Source: Sphingomonas sp. BK580
GTDB lineage: Bacteria; Pseudomonadota; Alphaproteobacteria; Sphingomonadales; Sphingomonadaceae
Length of the DNA: 64,000 nt
Direction of reading: 5' to 3'
Assembly: GCF_014194975.1 (NCBI RefSeq)
Contig: NZ_JACIAY010000017.1
Coordinates: forward strand, 1 to 64,000
Positions 6,317-16,235 of this stretch are shown piece by piece. The notes beneath the pieces are model-generated. The model saw only the letters and a program-made list of their open reading frames with translations. It did not search any database and was not told the origin of the DNA. The position numbers and the translations under genes were made by a program. Numbering within the stretch: the stretch's first letter is position 1; the number at the start of each line of letters is the position of its first letter.

Positions 6317-9142
6317 ATGTTCAGCACCACGGCGCGAGCGCGCCTGCTGGTCGGGGCGGCGCTGGCGCTGTGCCCGGCGATCGCCCATGCGGGCCAGGTC
6401 ACCGGTACGGTGTCGGACGCGAGCGGGACGCGGACCTTGCCCAGCGCGCAGGTGTCGATCGTCGAGCTCGGTCGCTCGGTCGAGGCCGACAGCGCGGGCC
6501 AGTACCGCTTCAGCGACGTGCCCCGCGGCGAATACACGCTGCGCGTGCGCTACACCGGCGCCGACGCGGTCGACACGCCGATCACGGTCGACGCCGCGGG
6601 CATGGTGACGCAGGACGTCGCCGTCGGCGGCGGGGGTGACATCCTCGTCACCGGCCAGCGCGCCAATCTCGCCAGCTCGCTCAGCCGCCAGCGCGGCGCC
6701 GACGGCGTCGAGAGCGTGCTGACGCGCGACTCGATCGGCCAGTTCCCCGACCAGAACGTGGCGGAGTCGGTCCGCCGCGCGCCCGGCGTCAACGTGCTCA
6801 ACGATCAGGGCGAGGGGCGCTTCGTCGCGGTGCGCGGGCTCGATCCCAGCCTCAACGCCGCCTCGATCAACGGCGTGCGCGTGCCCGCGCCGGAGGCCGA
6901 CACGCGCTCGGTCGCGCTCGACGTGGTCGCGTCCGAGCTGATCGAGTCGATCGAGATCAAGAAGTCTCTCACCCCCGACATGGACGGCGACACGATCGGC
7001 GCCTCGGTCGAGATCAACACGACGTCCGCGTTCGACCGCAAGAAGGACCTGCTCGCGGGCTCGATTGAGGGCTCGTACAACCATTATTCGGGCGAGGTGA
7101 CGCCCAAGGGCAGCGTCAACTTCACCAGGAAGTTCGCCGAGAATTTCGGCGTCTCGGGCGGCGCGTCCTACTATCTGCGCAAGTTCGAGACCGACAACAT
7201 CGAGATGGACGGCTGGAACACCGACGAGGCCGGCAACGGCTTCGCCGACTCGGTCGAGTATCGCGACTACGACGTGCGCCGGCTGCGCACCGGCGGCTCG
7301 CTCTCGCTCGACTGGCAGCCCGCGCCCTCGACCCGGCTGTACGCGCGCGGCATCTACAATCGCTTCTCCGACCAGGAGGACCGCCGCCGGCTGATCTTCG
7401 AGATGGACGCCGATCCTGTCGCCTCGACCGCCACCGGCGCCAGCTTCGACAGCGCGGACGGCCGCATCCGCGTCGAGCGCGACCTCAAGGACCGCTTCGA
7501 GAAGCAGGTGATCCAGAGCTACTCGGTCGGCGGCGAGACCGAGACGGGGCCGTGGCGCCTGCGATATAGCGCGGCCTGGTCGCGCGCGTCCGAGCTGGAG
7601 AGCGGCTCGGTCGACCCGATCACCTTCCGCCGCGACTTCGACGGCGAGGATGGCGACGATCTCAGCGTCGCGTTCGACTATGGCAATTACCTGCGCCCGC
7701 GCTTCGCGGTCGGCGGCGCCAGCGCGGCCGCGTTCGACGACGCGGCCGAGTACGGCTTCGACAGTTTCGACCGCACGACGCTGAGCCGCTCGGTCGACCG
7801 CGAGTGGAACTTCCGCGGCGACGTGACGCGCAGCTTCGCGCTGGCCGAGGGCACGGTCGAGCTCCAGGCCGGCGGCAAGGCGCGGCTGCGCGAGAAGACC
7901 TACGACCTCCAGGTCGACACGTTCGACGGCTATGACGGCGACTTCACGCTCGCCGACGTGGTCGGCCGCCAGAGCTATCGGCTCGCCGCGCTCGGCCCGG
8001 TGGTGGCGAAGAAGGGCGAGCGCGGCTTCCTCGACGCCGAGGCGGCGGGCTTCGAGCGCGACTCGCTCGGCTCGGATTTCGCGTCGCTCGCCGAGGATTA
8101 TCGCGTCGGCGAGGACATCTACTCGGGCTATCTGCTCGGCCGCTACCAGGCCGGGCCGCTGCGACTGATCGGCGGCGTGCGCATGGAGCATACGCGCAAC
8201 GACATCCGCGGCAGCACGGTGACGCTGAACGAGGACGGCGACGCGGGCGAGCAGCTGCTCGTCACGCCCAACCGTATCCGCCGCCGCTACACCAACTGGC
8301 TGCCGAGCGCGGTGGTGCGCTACGAGGCGACCCCCGAGCTGGTGCTGCGCGCGGGCGCGTTCCGCAGCCTGGTGCGCCCGAGCATCGGCCAGCTCGCGCC
8401 GCGCTTCGCGCTGGAGCGCGACGGCGACGACCTGGAAGGCGCGTTCGGCAACCCCGACCTCAAGCCCTATCGCGCCTGGAACCTCGACGTCGGCGCCGAA
8501 TGGTATTTCGCCACCTCGAGCGTGCTCCAGGCCGGCTTCTTCTACAAGGACATCGAGGACTATATCACGACGGTGACGTTCGAGGGCGACGACGCGCCCT
8601 ACAACGGCAGCTATCGCGGCATCGCCTTCACCGAGGCCGACATCCCGCTCAACAGCGGCAAGGCCAGGATCCGCGGCGTCGAGCTCGGCTTCTCGCAGCT
8701 CTTCACGATGCTGCCCGCGCCGTTCGACGGGCTGCTGACCAACCTCAACTACACCTTCACCGACGCCGACGGCGAGACCTTCGACGGCGACACCGGCGGG
8801 CTGCGCACGATCCCGCTGCCGGCCTCGTCGCGCCACACGTTCAACGCGGTGCTCGGCTACGAGAAGGGACCGGTGAGCGTCCGGCTCGCGGGCACCTATC
8901 GCGACAAATACCTCGACGAGGTGCAGGCGGTGGCGGACGAGGATCGCTACGTGCGCCAGCACTTCCAGCTCGACGCCAGCGCGCGCTACCGCATCACGCC
9001 CAACCTCCAGCTCTTCGGCGAGTGGGTGAACATCAACGACGCCAAGTACGTCGCCTACCAGAACGCGCCGGTGACGCGCCGCCTGCTGCAATACGAGGAA
9101 TATGGCTACACGCTGAAGTTCGGCGTGCGGGCGAACTTCTGA
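6317..9142 (+). CDS. TonB-dependent receptor with carboxypeptidase-regulatory-like N-terminus
   Basis: A 941-residue receptor of the Caulobacter/Xanthomonas type (TIGR01782-like). A signal peptide ends near residue 24 (AIAHA). It is followed by a carboxypeptidase-regulatory-like beta-sandwich (about 26-105, with SAGQYRFSDVPRGEYTLRV), a TonB-box-like GDILVTGQ near 112, a plug with FPDQNVAESVRRAPGVNV and a barrel ending EYGYTLKFGVRANF. The stop codon overlaps the start of a purple acid phosphatase gene (TGATG at 9140-9144), so the two are translationally coupled. The likely substrate is a phosphorylated compound, which is inference from this pairing. Confidence 0.93.
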   Translation: MFSTTARARLLVGAALALCPAIAHAGQVTGTVSDASGTRTLPSAQVSIVELGRSVEADSAGQYRFSDVPRGEYTLRVRYTGADAVDTPITVDAAGMVTQDVAVGGGGDILVTGQRANLASSLSRQRGADGVESVLTRDSIGQFPDQNVAESVRRAPGVNVLNDQGEGRFVAVRGLDPSLNAASINGVRVPAPEADTRSVALDVVASELIESIEIKKSLTPDMDGDTIGASVEINTTSAFDRKKDLLAGSIEGSYNHYSGEVTPKGSVNFTRKFAENFGVSGGASYYLRKFETDNIEMDGWNTDEAGNGFADSVEYRDYDVRRLRTGGSLSLDWQPAPSTRLYARGIYNRFSDQEDRRRLIFEMDADPVASTATGASFDSADGRIRVERDLKDRFEKQVIQSYSVGGETETGPWRLRYSAAWSRASELESGSVDPITFRRDFDGEDGDDLSVAFDYGNYLRPRFAVGGASAAAFDDAAEYGFDSFDRTTLSRSVDREWNFRGDVTRSFALAEGTVELQAGGKARLREKTYDLQVDTFDGYDGDFTLADVVGRQSYRLAALGPVVAKKGERGFLDAEAAGFERDSLGSDFASLAEDYRVGEDIYSGYLLGRYQAGPLRLIGGVRMEHTRNDIRGSTVTLNEDGDAGEQLLVTPNRIRRRYTNWLPSAVVRYEATPELVLRAGAFRSLVRPSIGQLAPRFALERDGDDLEGAFGNPDLKPYRAWNLDVGAEWYFATSSVLQAGFFYKDIEDYITTVTFEGDDAPYNGSYRGIAFTEADIPLNSGKARIRGVELGFSQLFTMLPAPFDGLLTNLNYTFTDADGETFDGDTGGLRTIPLPASSRHTFNAVLGYEKGPVSVRLAGTYRDKYLDEVQAVADEDRYVRQHFQLDASARYRITPNLQLFGEWVNINDAKYVAYQNAPVTRRLLQYEEYGYTLKFGVRANF

Positions 9143-10554
9143 TGCGCGCGCTGCTCCTCACCGCCGCCGCGCTCGCGGCCGCGCCGACGCTCGCCCCGGC
9201 CCCCGCGACCACGCCCGCCGCCGCACCGCCGATCCCGCGCACGCCGGGCACGCCGTACGCGCCGCGCTCCATCCCCGACCGGATCGTGCTGACCGCGGGC
9301 GCCGACCCGTCGCGCGAGATGGCGGTCGCCTTCCGCACCGACCGCGCGCAGGCGAGCGCGGCGGCGGAGATCGCGCTGGCGGTCGACGGGCCGACGCTCG
9401 AGCGCGCGGCGCGCACCGTCACCGGGACGACGCGCGCGATCGACAGCGCCAACGGCAGCGCCAACTACCATCAGGTGCGCTTCACCGGGCTCGCGCCCGA
9501 CCGCGTCTACGCCTATCGCGTCCGCGGCGCGGCGGGGTGGAGCGAGTGGTTCCAGTTCCGCACCGCCGCCACCGGCTTCCGCCCGTTCCGCTTCCTCTAT
9601 CTCGGCGACACGCAGAACGGCATCCTCACTTATGCCGCGCGCGTGATCCGCCAGGGCTTCATGGCGGGGCAGGTGGCGCTGACGGTCCATGCCGGCGACC
9701 TCGCCGCGCAGCGCGACGACCTCGACCACGACGACGAGTGGGGCGAGTGGAACCAGGCGGGCGGCTACAATTACGCCTCGACCCCGCAGCTGCCCGCGAC
9801 CGGCAACCACGAGTATGTCGACACGCTGCTGCCCGACGGGCGCGAGAGCCGGAAGCTGGGCCCCTATTGGCCGCTCCAGTTCGCGCTGCCGGGCAACGGC
9901 GCCGCGCCGGTCAAGGCGACGAGCTACTTCGTCGACTATCAGGGCGTTCGCTTCGTCGTGCTCGACGGCACCGCCGCGCTCGATCTCGGCGCGCTCGACG
10001 CGCAGACGAAGTGGCTCGACGCGACGCTGGCGGCGAGCACCGCGCGGTGGAACGTCGTCCTCTTCCACCAGCCGATCTTCACCTGCGCGCGGCCCCAGGA
10101 CACCGCGGTGCTCAAGGCGGCGTGGAAGCCGATCTTCGAGGCGCGCCGCGTCGACCTCGTGCTGCAGGGGCACGACCATTGCTACAGCCGGCTGACCGCG
10201 GAGGCGGGGCGCGACGCGGCGCGCGCGGCGCACGCCAGGGGCGCGGTGCAGGGGCCGGTGTATCTCGTCTCGGTGACGGGGTCGAAGATGTACGGGCTCA
10301 ACGATCGCGCGCTGAAGCAGCCCGACCGCGTCGCCGAGGCGACCGAGCTGTTCCAGCTCGTTGACGTGGCGGAGAAGCGGCTGAGCTTCCGCACCTATAC
10401 CGCGAGCGGGACGCTCTACGACGGCTTCGACCTGGAGCGCGGTGGAGACGGGCGAAACCGGTTGCGCGAACTCGGCGCGGCGCTGCCCGCGGAGCGCGTG
10501 TGCCGCGGCGCGATCGGACCCGATGGCGGCAACTGCGTGTCGCGCGCCAAGTGA
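9142..10554 (+). CDS. Purple acid phosphatase family metallophosphoesterase
   Basis: A 470-residue exported phosphatase. It has a signal peptide and an Ala/Pro-rich linker (1-45), an N-terminal fibronectin-like domain (about 47-150, typical of purple acid phosphatases, with NYHQVRFTGLAPDRVYAYRV) and a calcineurin-like catalytic domain. The metal-binding motifs appear in order: YLGDTQN, HAGDL, TGNHEY, LFHQPIF and QGHDHCYSR. Together these supply the dinuclear metal centre, and the enzyme should hydrolyse phosphate monoesters in the periplasm or outside. The frame is open far upstream, but the ATG at 9142, overlapping the TBDR stop, is the sensible start. Confidence 0.92.
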   Translation: MRALLLTAAALAAAPTLAPAPATTPAAAPPIPRTPGTPYAPRSIPDRIVLTAGADPSREMAVAFRTDRAQASAAAEIALAVDGPTLERAARTVTGTTRAIDSANGSANYHQVRFTGLAPDRVYAYRVRGAAGWSEWFQFRTAATGFRPFRFLYLGDTQNGILTYAARVIRQGFMAGQVALTVHAGDLAAQRDDLDHDDEWGEWNQAGGYNYASTPQLPATGNHEYVDTLLPDGRESRKLGPYWPLQFALPGNGAAPVKATSYFVDYQGVRFVVLDGTAALDLGALDAQTKWLDATLAASTARWNVVLFHQPIFTCARPQDTAVLKAAWKPIFEARRVDLVLQGHDHCYSRLTAEAGRDAARAAHARGAVQGPVYLVSVTGSKMYGLNDRALKQPDRVAEATELFQLVDVAEKRLSFRTYTASGTLYDGFDLERGGDGRNRLRELGAALPAERVCRGAIGPDGGNCVSRAK

Positions 10555-10746
10555 CTTCGCGGGCGGCGACGGAGCGCGCGCACGGGCGCCAACCAGGTGC
10601 CATAATCGACGCCGCCGCGTCGCGCTGATGTCGCCTCCCGTCGCCGACCTGCCCGCAGCAGGCGATCACGCTGCGGTCGAACCGCCGCTGGCAACTCGCG
10701 CGCGCGCCGATCATTCAACCGGCTCAGGAACGGTCGGAGACGCGCC

Positions 10747-11733
10747 ATGAAGACCCGCAAACTCGGTCGCCAGGGATTGGAGGTCTCCGCCCTCGGCCTC
10801 GGCTGCATGGGGATGTCGGACTTCTACGGCGGCCGCGACGAGGCGGAATCGGTCGCGACGATCAACCTCGCTCTCGACCGGGGTGTCACCTTTCTCGACA
10901 CCGCCGACATGTACGGCGTCGGCGCCAACGAGGAACTGGTCGGTCGCGTCGTGCGGGACCGGCGCGAATGGGTCGTGGTCGCGACCAAATTCGGCATCGT
11001 TCGCGGCGCGAACGGCGAGGCGCGCGGCATCAACGGTAGGCCCGAGTATGTTCGCGAGGCCTGCGACGCCAGTCTGCGTCGTACCGGCCTCGACGTCATC
11101 GACCTGTACTACCAGCACCGGGTCGATCCGGACGTACCGATCGAGGAGACCGTCGGCGCGATGGCCGCGCTCGTGGCCGCGGGCAAGGTCAAGTATCTCG
11201 GCCTGTCGGAAGCCGCGCCGGAGACGATCCGCCGCGCCCACGCGGTGCATCCGATCACCGCACTGCAGACCGAATATTCGCTGTGGAGCCGCGACCCGGA
11301 AGACGCGATCTTACCGACCGTGCGCGAGCTCGGCATCGGCTTCGTGCCCTACAGCCCGCTCGGGCGCGGCTTCCTCACAGGGCAGATCAGGACGCCCGAC
11401 GACCTGGCGGCCGACGACACGCGCCGCAACCACCCCCGCTTTCAGGGAGACGCTTTCCAACGCAACCTCGATCTCGTCGGCGCGATCGACGCCATGGCCG
11501 CCGACAAGGGCTGCACGCCCGCGCAGCTCGCGCTCGCCTGGGTGCTGGCGCAGGGAGAGGACATCGTCCCCATCCCCGGCACCAAGCGGCGCAGCTATCT
11601 GGCCGACAATCTCGCCGCGCTTGACGTGGAGCTGAGCGACGCGGACGTCGCGCGGATCAACGACGTGCTGCCGCCCGGGGCGGCGAGCGGCACCCGCTAT
11701 CCGGCCGCGGCGATGGTGACCGTCAGCCGCTGA
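10747..11733 (+). CDS. Aldo/keto reductase
   Basis: A 328-residue NAD(P)H-dependent oxidoreductase of the aldo/keto reductase superfamily (YajO/PLR/Tas-like subgroup). The TIM-barrel signatures are present: the start KLGRQGLEVSALGLGCMGMS, the catalytic Asp and Tyr in FLDTADMYG, the catalytic Lys in VVATKFG and the His in YYQHRVDP. The cofactor region near the end reads DIVPIPGTKRR. It appears monocistronic, with GGAGA before the ATG and 190 bases separating it from the phosphatase. The substrate is unknown. Confidence 0.93.
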   Translation: MKTRKLGRQGLEVSALGLGCMGMSDFYGGRDEAESVATINLALDRGVTFLDTADMYGVGANEELVGRVVRDRREWVVVATKFGIVRGANGEARGINGRPEYVREACDASLRRTGLDVIDLYYQHRVDPDVPIEETVGAMAALVAAGKVKYLGLSEAAPETIRRAHAVHPITALQTEYSLWSRDPEDAILPTVRELGIGFVPYSPLGRGFLTGQIRTPDDLAADDTRRNHPRFQGDAFQRNLDLVGAIDAMAADKGCTPAQLALAWVLAQGEDIVPIPGTKRRSYLADNLAALDVELSDADVARINDVLPPGAASGTRYPAAAMVTVSR

Positions 11734-11777
11734 GCGCGTCCTCCGGCGGGTGCCCCAGCGCTGACACCGCCGTCCTG

Positions 11778-12191
11778 TCAGCTGCCGGCGTGCTGTGCCG
11801 ATGCCGCGAGTTGATCGAGCTTCCACGGACTGATCTCGAGGAGGAGGCCGCGCTGGCTTCTGCCGAAGGCGCTGAGCGGCACGCGGGCTTGGCCATGCGC
11901 TGTTCTGACGACCGCCTCACGATCGGTGACGTAGGTGATCGTGCCGATCGCCGGACCGTAGATGCTGTTCACCGTAGCGCCCACCACGACGTCGGAAGCT
12001 CTTGCTCGCCAGGCTGGCAGGAAACGCGGCTTGCTGGCGCGGCCCGCATAGCTCCACGGGTTCGGCCCGTACGAACCCGACGACGTTGAGGGGAGTGGCG
12101 GCAAGGGCTGCGGCGTCGAGGATTGCGCCATGGCGGCGCCGGTCAGCGCGGCGCAGGCCGCGATCGAGACAAGGTACGCTCGGATGAACAT
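11778..12191 (-). CDS. Small secreted hypothetical protein with a C-terminal beta-barrel-like repeat
   Basis: A 137-residue protein with a clear signal peptide (MFIRAYLVSIAACAALTGAAMAQ by position, cleavage near residue 23 after AMAQ), a Pro/Ser-rich linker, then a domain reading VVGATVNSIYGPAIGTITYV and REAVVRTAHGQARVPLSAFG. Similar short segments recur in sphingomonad exported proteins of unknown function and resemble PRC-barrel or SH3-like folds. The frame is open upstream to 12236, but the ATG at 12191 begins the signal peptide directly. It is convergent with the aldo/keto reductase gene, and CTGACA...TGTCAG (11761-11781) between them could form a hairpin. Confidence 0.65.
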   Translation of the reverse strand: MFIRAYLVSIAACAALTGAAMAQSSTPQPLPPLPSTSSGSYGPNPWSYAGRASKPRFLPAWRARASDVVVGATVNSIYGPAIGTITYVTDREAVVRTAHGQARVPLSAFGRSQRGLLLEISPWKLDQLAASAQHAGS

Positions 12192-12295
12192 GGCACCCCC
12201 GGCGACGGCCCAAGACGAGAGGAGGCATGGTCGCATCGCGCCACGAGTCGCACAAGCCTCTGTGCGACGTTCGTCTCCCGGCGAGACGTGCTGGC

Positions 12296-13792
12296 CTAGT
12301 CCCGGCGCCTGCCGATCTTCCCGTCAGCCCACCGCAGGAAGGTGTCCATGTTCGGCGCGTCCGTGTGACCGCCCTCGTGCTGGCGCCAGGCGAGTTCGCC
12401 GTCGAGCAGGTCGGTGCTCGGCGGCGGCATCACGGCGCTCCGATAGTCGTTGCCGCGGCCGAGATCCCGTTTGCCCAGCAGGGTCCAGGCACGCCCGGCG
12501 GCAATCGTCGCCATGTAGCTGCCCTGCTGGTCGAGCCACTCTGCGTCGCCTTGCGCGGGGATGCCGTAGCTCACGAACGCCAGGCGCGGGGCGACGAGCG
12601 CGAGCAGTTCATGCGCGTCGACCGGTATGTCCGCCGCCGTCTTCCGGCCCAGCCGGCCCTGCTCCGTCCCGTATCTGAGGAAGTTGCCAGCCATCCAGTG
12701 ATAGCTGCCGGCTCCGGTGAGATTCTCGACCTGCTCGCCCAGGTTGCGGCGATGCGGCTTCACCCCACCCTCGCCTGACGAGCCGATCAGGACCATCGCG
12801 AACCGCTCGTCGAAGGCTGCGGCGACCAGCGCCGCTTTGCCCCAGCGCGACACGCCTTCGATGCCGACATGGGCCGCGTCGACCTCCCGCCGCGTCGCGA
12901 GATAGTCGAGAAGGCGGCTCGCGCCCCATCCCCAGGCGCGCAACGCGCCCCATTGCTCCGGCGTACGAGCACGCCCCCGGTTGGCGAGGCCGATCACCCC
13001 CTCGCGCAGGCCGGCGCCATCGTCCGCCTGGATGCTCGCGGTGTCGAGCAGCGCCACACCCCAACCGTCCGCGATGAGCTTGGTCACCCGATCGTCGCGG
13101 GGCGGTGTCGGCGGGAAACTGCCGGGTTCCACGAAGGCCACGCCAGGGTGCGCGGCGAAGATCGCGGCGAGCGACGGATCGCGCTGGAGCAGCAGCGCCT
13201 TCATCGCCCCGTCCAGGCGAGCGGCCTCGCGGGCGTCGGGCTGCGAGGGCGCGGGATATCGTGCCGGCGCGAACATGATGAGCAGGGGGACAGGTCCCTT
13301 CGCGTTGGCGGGCAGGACGAGCGTGGCCCTCATCTCGACGGCGATCTGCGGCGCCGCTCGATTGTCGAGCTGCCCGATCAGCTGTTGCGCGATCGCCGGC
13401 CGGCCTCCGATGAACTCACGATCGGCGCTGTCGACGCGCCAGGTGACCGACGGCGCGGCGGGGGGAACGCGGCCGTAGATCTCGCGCTCGAACAGCTCGA
13501 CCAGCTCGGGCCGTCGCTCGCGCTGCCACATGGCCGCGCTGGTCACCGGGCGGCCATCCTGCATCGTCAGGAGATCGGGCCAGACCGGATAAGGGTTCGC
13601 CCTCGCAGGATCGTAGTTGGCCGCATTCGGCGCCGACGGGTCGCCGCTGGGACCAGGTCGCAGCTGGACGATGCCTAATTGCCGCATCATGTCCAGGCGG
13701 TCCCGTTCGGCCGCCGTGGGCGCGTCACCCGCCGCCGAGAGGAGGAACGCCGCGAGCAGCCATCCACCCGTGCGCCAGCTATCCAGCAGCAT
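12296..13792 (-). CDS. Glucuronoyl esterase-like hydrolase (CE15-type)
   Basis: A 498-residue exported alpha/beta hydrolase. The nucleophile elbow GVSRWGKAA (Ser about 315) and the following VLIGSSGEGG and GSYHWMAGNFLRY segments match carbohydrate esterase family 15. These enzymes cut the ester between lignin and the 4-O-methyl-glucuronic acid of hemicellulose. A His near the C-terminus (HEGGHTDAPN) is a good candidate for the triad. The N-terminus carries a hydrophobic signal. The gene is divergent from the GH36 alpha-galactosidase, with matching operator copies in the shared 237-base region, so it probably belongs to the same polysaccharide locus. Confidence 0.8.
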   Translation of the reverse strand: MLLDSWRTGGWLLAAFLLSAAGDAPTAAERDRLDMMRQLGIVQLRPGPSGDPSAPNAANYDPARANPYPVWPDLLTMQDGRPVTSAAMWQRERRPELVELFEREIYGRVPPAAPSVTWRVDSADREFIGGRPAIAQQLIGQLDNRAAPQIAVEMRATLVLPANAKGPVPLLIMFAPARYPAPSQPDAREAARLDGAMKALLLQRDPSLAAIFAAHPGVAFVEPGSFPPTPPRDDRVTKLIADGWGVALLDTASIQADDGAGLREGVIGLANRGRARTPEQWGALRAWGWGASRLLDYLATRREVDAAHVGIEGVSRWGKAALVAAAFDERFAMVLIGSSGEGGVKPHRRNLGEQVENLTGAGSYHWMAGNFLRYGTEQGRLGRKTAADIPVDAHELLALVAPRLAFVSYGIPAQGDAEWLDQQGSYMATIAAGRAWTLLGKRDLGRGNDYRSAVMPPPSTDLLDGELAWRQHEGGHTDAPNMDTFLRWADGKIGRRRD

Positions 13793-13898
13793 CCCTCACC
13801 CTCCTCCGGCGCCCGCTCGCGCCGGGCTCGAAAGGTACCGCCCTCATGCGGCGCTGCAAGCCTGTCTGGCATTCGGCTGCCCGGGCGAGCCATGCTCA

Positions 13899-13915
13899 TG
13901 GTACAGATCATACTT
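13899..13915 (-). promoter_or_regulatory. Operator-like site A (galactoside locus)
   Basis: On the minus strand it reads AAGTATGATCTGTACCA. It is a 16 of 17 match to site B (13992-14008) in the opposite orientation. It lies about 107 bases before the CE15-type gene start. The likely binder is the FadR/GntR-type protein encoded at 20325, which is inference. Confidence 0.6.
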
Positions 13916-13991
13916 TCGATCGAGGCGAGTCAGGTGCGCTAAGGGAAGCCTGCGCCTCTCCCGCGACACGTTACAGAAGTGGCTTGATAAT

Positions 13992-14008
13992 AAGTATGAT
14001 ATGTACCA
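13992..14008 (+). promoter_or_regulatory. Operator-like site B (galactoside locus)
   Basis: Reads AAGTATGATATGTACCA on the plus strand, 22 bases before the GH36 start at 14030. Together with site A it forms a widely spaced 17-base inverted repeat in an AT-rich island. This position would let a repressor block the alpha-galactosidase promoter. Confidence 0.6.
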
Positions 14009-14029
14009 GACACGCCATAGGGAGGTCCC

Positions 14030-16231
14030 ATGCTGTTACGGTTACTGATCGGAGCCGGACTGCTCGCCGTGCCGGGATCGGCCTTCGCGCAAGCACGCTA
14101 CGACAAGGGCTCGCGCATCTTCCGGCTCGACGGCGGTGAAGTCACCTATGCCTTCAAGGTCAACGCCTCCGGCATCCTCCAGTCGGTGTACTGGGGCAAG
14201 CGGCTGCCGGACAGCGCGCCGCTCGCTGCGCCTGAACTGTCCGGCCTCAGCGGCTTCGACGTTGCCACGAACGTAGTGCCACAGGAGTTCGCGGGGCAAG
14301 GCGGCGGGCTATACGCCGAGCCCGCGCTGAAGGTCACCTACCCTGACGGGAACCGCGACCTCGTCCTCTACTACCGAAGCCACCAGATCGACGGCGACGC
14401 GATCCGGGTGACACTCAGCGACCTGGACCGACCCATCTTCGTCACGCTGACCTACAGGATCGATCGCGCCACCGGGGTGGTCTCCCGCTCGGCGATGATC
14501 GAGAACCGCGGCACGGGGGACGTGCGCCTGGACCAGGTCGCCGCGGCGGGGCTCACCCTCCCCGTGGCCTATGACTATAGGCTTCACTATTCCACCGGGC
14601 GCTGGGCGGCGGAGTGGACGCTGCAGGAGAGGCCTCTGCGCCCCGGCGCCACCGTGCTCGAGAGCCGTCGCGGCTCCACCGGGAGCGAGAACAATCCGTG
14701 GTTCCAGATCACCCGCGCGGAGACGACCGAGGAGAGCGGTCCGGCCTGGATCGGAGCGCTGGGGTGGAGCGGTTCGTGGCGGATGTCCTTCGATCAGGAC
14801 GTCACCGGGCGCGTGCGAATCGTGGGCGGCTTCAACCCGTTCGACTTCGCCTACAGGCTCCGCCCCGGCGCCAAGCTGGAGACGCCGACCTTCTACGTCG
14901 GCTTCTCGGACCAAGGCCGCGGCGGCGCCTCGCGACTCTTCCACCGCTTCGAGCGTGAGCGCATCTTGCCGCGCCACGGAGGCGACTCCCCCCCGCTTCG
15001 CAAGGTGCTGTACAACAGCTGGGAAGCGACCGAGTTCAAGGTCAACGAGGCGGAGCAGCTCGCGCTGGCGGATCGCGCGGCGAGCCTCGGCATCGAGCGC
15101 TTCGTCATGGACGACGGTTGGTTCGGCGCGCGCGACAACGACCACGCCGGCCTGGGCGACTGGACCGTCAATCCGCGCAAGTTCCCGAACGGTCTCAAGC
15201 CGCTGATCGACCGCGTGAAGGCGCTCGGCATGGACTTCGGCCTGTGGGTCGAACCCGAGATGGTCAACCCGGACAGCGACCTCTTCCGGGCCCATCCGGA
15301 CTGGGCGATGCAGTACAAGGGCCGGCCGCGCACCGAGGGGCGCAACCAGCTGGTGCTCAACCTCGCGCGCACCGACGTGCGCGACCACGTCCTGAAGGTG
15401 CTCGACGATCTGCTGACGCGGAACGACATCGCCTTTCTCAAATGGGACTACAATCGCAACTGGTCCGAGCCGGGCTGGCCCGACGCCGACGTCGCCGACC
15501 AGCAGACGATCTACGTCGCCTACGTGCGCAACCTCTACTACATCCTCGACGAGCTGCGCCGCCGCCATCCCGCGGTCGAGATCGAGAGTTGCTCGGGCGG
15601 CGGCGGCCGGGTCGATCTCGGCATCATGGCGCGCACCGACGAGATGTGGCCGTCGGACAACACCGACCCGTTCGACCGCCTGCAGATCCAGGACGGCTAC
15701 ACCCAGGCCTATGCGCCCGGCACGATGATGGCGTGGGTGACCGACAGCCCCAATTGGGTGAACCAGCGGCAGACCACGCTGCCGTTCCGCTTCCTCTCCG
15801 CCATGCAGGGCGGTCTCGGCATCGGCACGAACCTCAACAAGTGGGGCGACGCGGACATGGCGACCGCGCGCTACTACGTCGCCTCCTACAAGCGCATCCG
15901 CGAGACCGTGCAGCACGGCTCGCTATACCGGCTCAACCGGGAGAACCCTGCCGACCCGCGGTGGACGAGCCTCTACGTCGCGCAGGACCGCGCCCAGGCG
16001 GCGCTGTTCACCCTCGTCGGCTCGACCCACAAGCTCGACGTGATGCCGACGATCCAGCTGCGCGGGCTCGATCCAGACGCCGTCTACCGGATCGAGGCGA
16101 TGGACTCGACGCCGCTGCCCGCCACGATCCCGGCTCGCGCCACCGGGGCCTATTGGATGAACCACGGCGTGGACATCACGCTGCGGGGCGACTTCGTGGG
16201 CGTGGGCATGATCCTGACACGCGTTCGATGA
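14030..16231 (+). CDS. Alpha-galactosidase, glycoside hydrolase family 36
   Basis: A 733-residue exported GH36 enzyme that releases terminal alpha-linked galactose from raffinose-type oligosaccharides or galactomannan side chains. A signal peptide ends near residue 21 (AFA-QAR). An N-terminal beta-supersandwich domain precedes the TIM barrel. The nucleophile motif FLKWDYNRNW carries Asp 473, and the acid/base motif WPSDNTDPFD carries Asp 543. Conserved FVMDDGWFG and GLWVEPEMV segments are present. GGGAGG before the ATG is a good ribosome binding site. It heads the plus-strand arm of the galactoside locus, and its product would enter the pathway that includes the epimerase and galactonate dehydratase encoded nearby. 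Confidence 0.95.
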   Translation: MLLRLLIGAGLLAVPGSAFAQARYDKGSRIFRLDGGEVTYAFKVNASGILQSVYWGKRLPDSAPLAAPELSGLSGFDVATNVVPQEFAGQGGGLYAEPALKVTYPDGNRDLVLYYRSHQIDGDAIRVTLSDLDRPIFVTLTYRIDRATGVVSRSAMIENRGTGDVRLDQVAAAGLTLPVAYDYRLHYSTGRWAAEWTLQERPLRPGATVLESRRGSTGSENNPWFQITRAETTEESGPAWIGALGWSGSWRMSFDQDVTGRVRIVGGFNPFDFAYRLRPGAKLETPTFYVGFSDQGRGGASRLFHRFERERILPRHGGDSPPLRKVLYNSWEATEFKVNEAEQLALADRAASLGIERFVMDDGWFGARDNDHAGLGDWTVNPRKFPNGLKPLIDRVKALGMDFGLWVEPEMVNPDSDLFRAHPDWAMQYKGRPRTEGRNQLVLNLARTDVRDHVLKVLDDLLTRNDIAFLKWDYNRNWSEPGWPDADVADQQTIYVAYVRNLYYILDELRRRHPAVEIESCSGGGGRVDLGIMARTDEMWPSDNTDPFDRLQIQDGYTQAYAPGTMMAWVTDSPNWVNQRQTTLPFRFLSAMQGGLGIGTNLNKWGDADMATARYYVASYKRIRETVQHGSLYRLNRENPADPRWTSLYVAQDRAQAALFTLVGSTHKLDVMPTIQLRGLDPDAVYRIEAMDSTPLPATIPARATGAYWMNHGVDITLRGDFVGVGMILTRVR

Positions 16232-16235
16232 CGAT

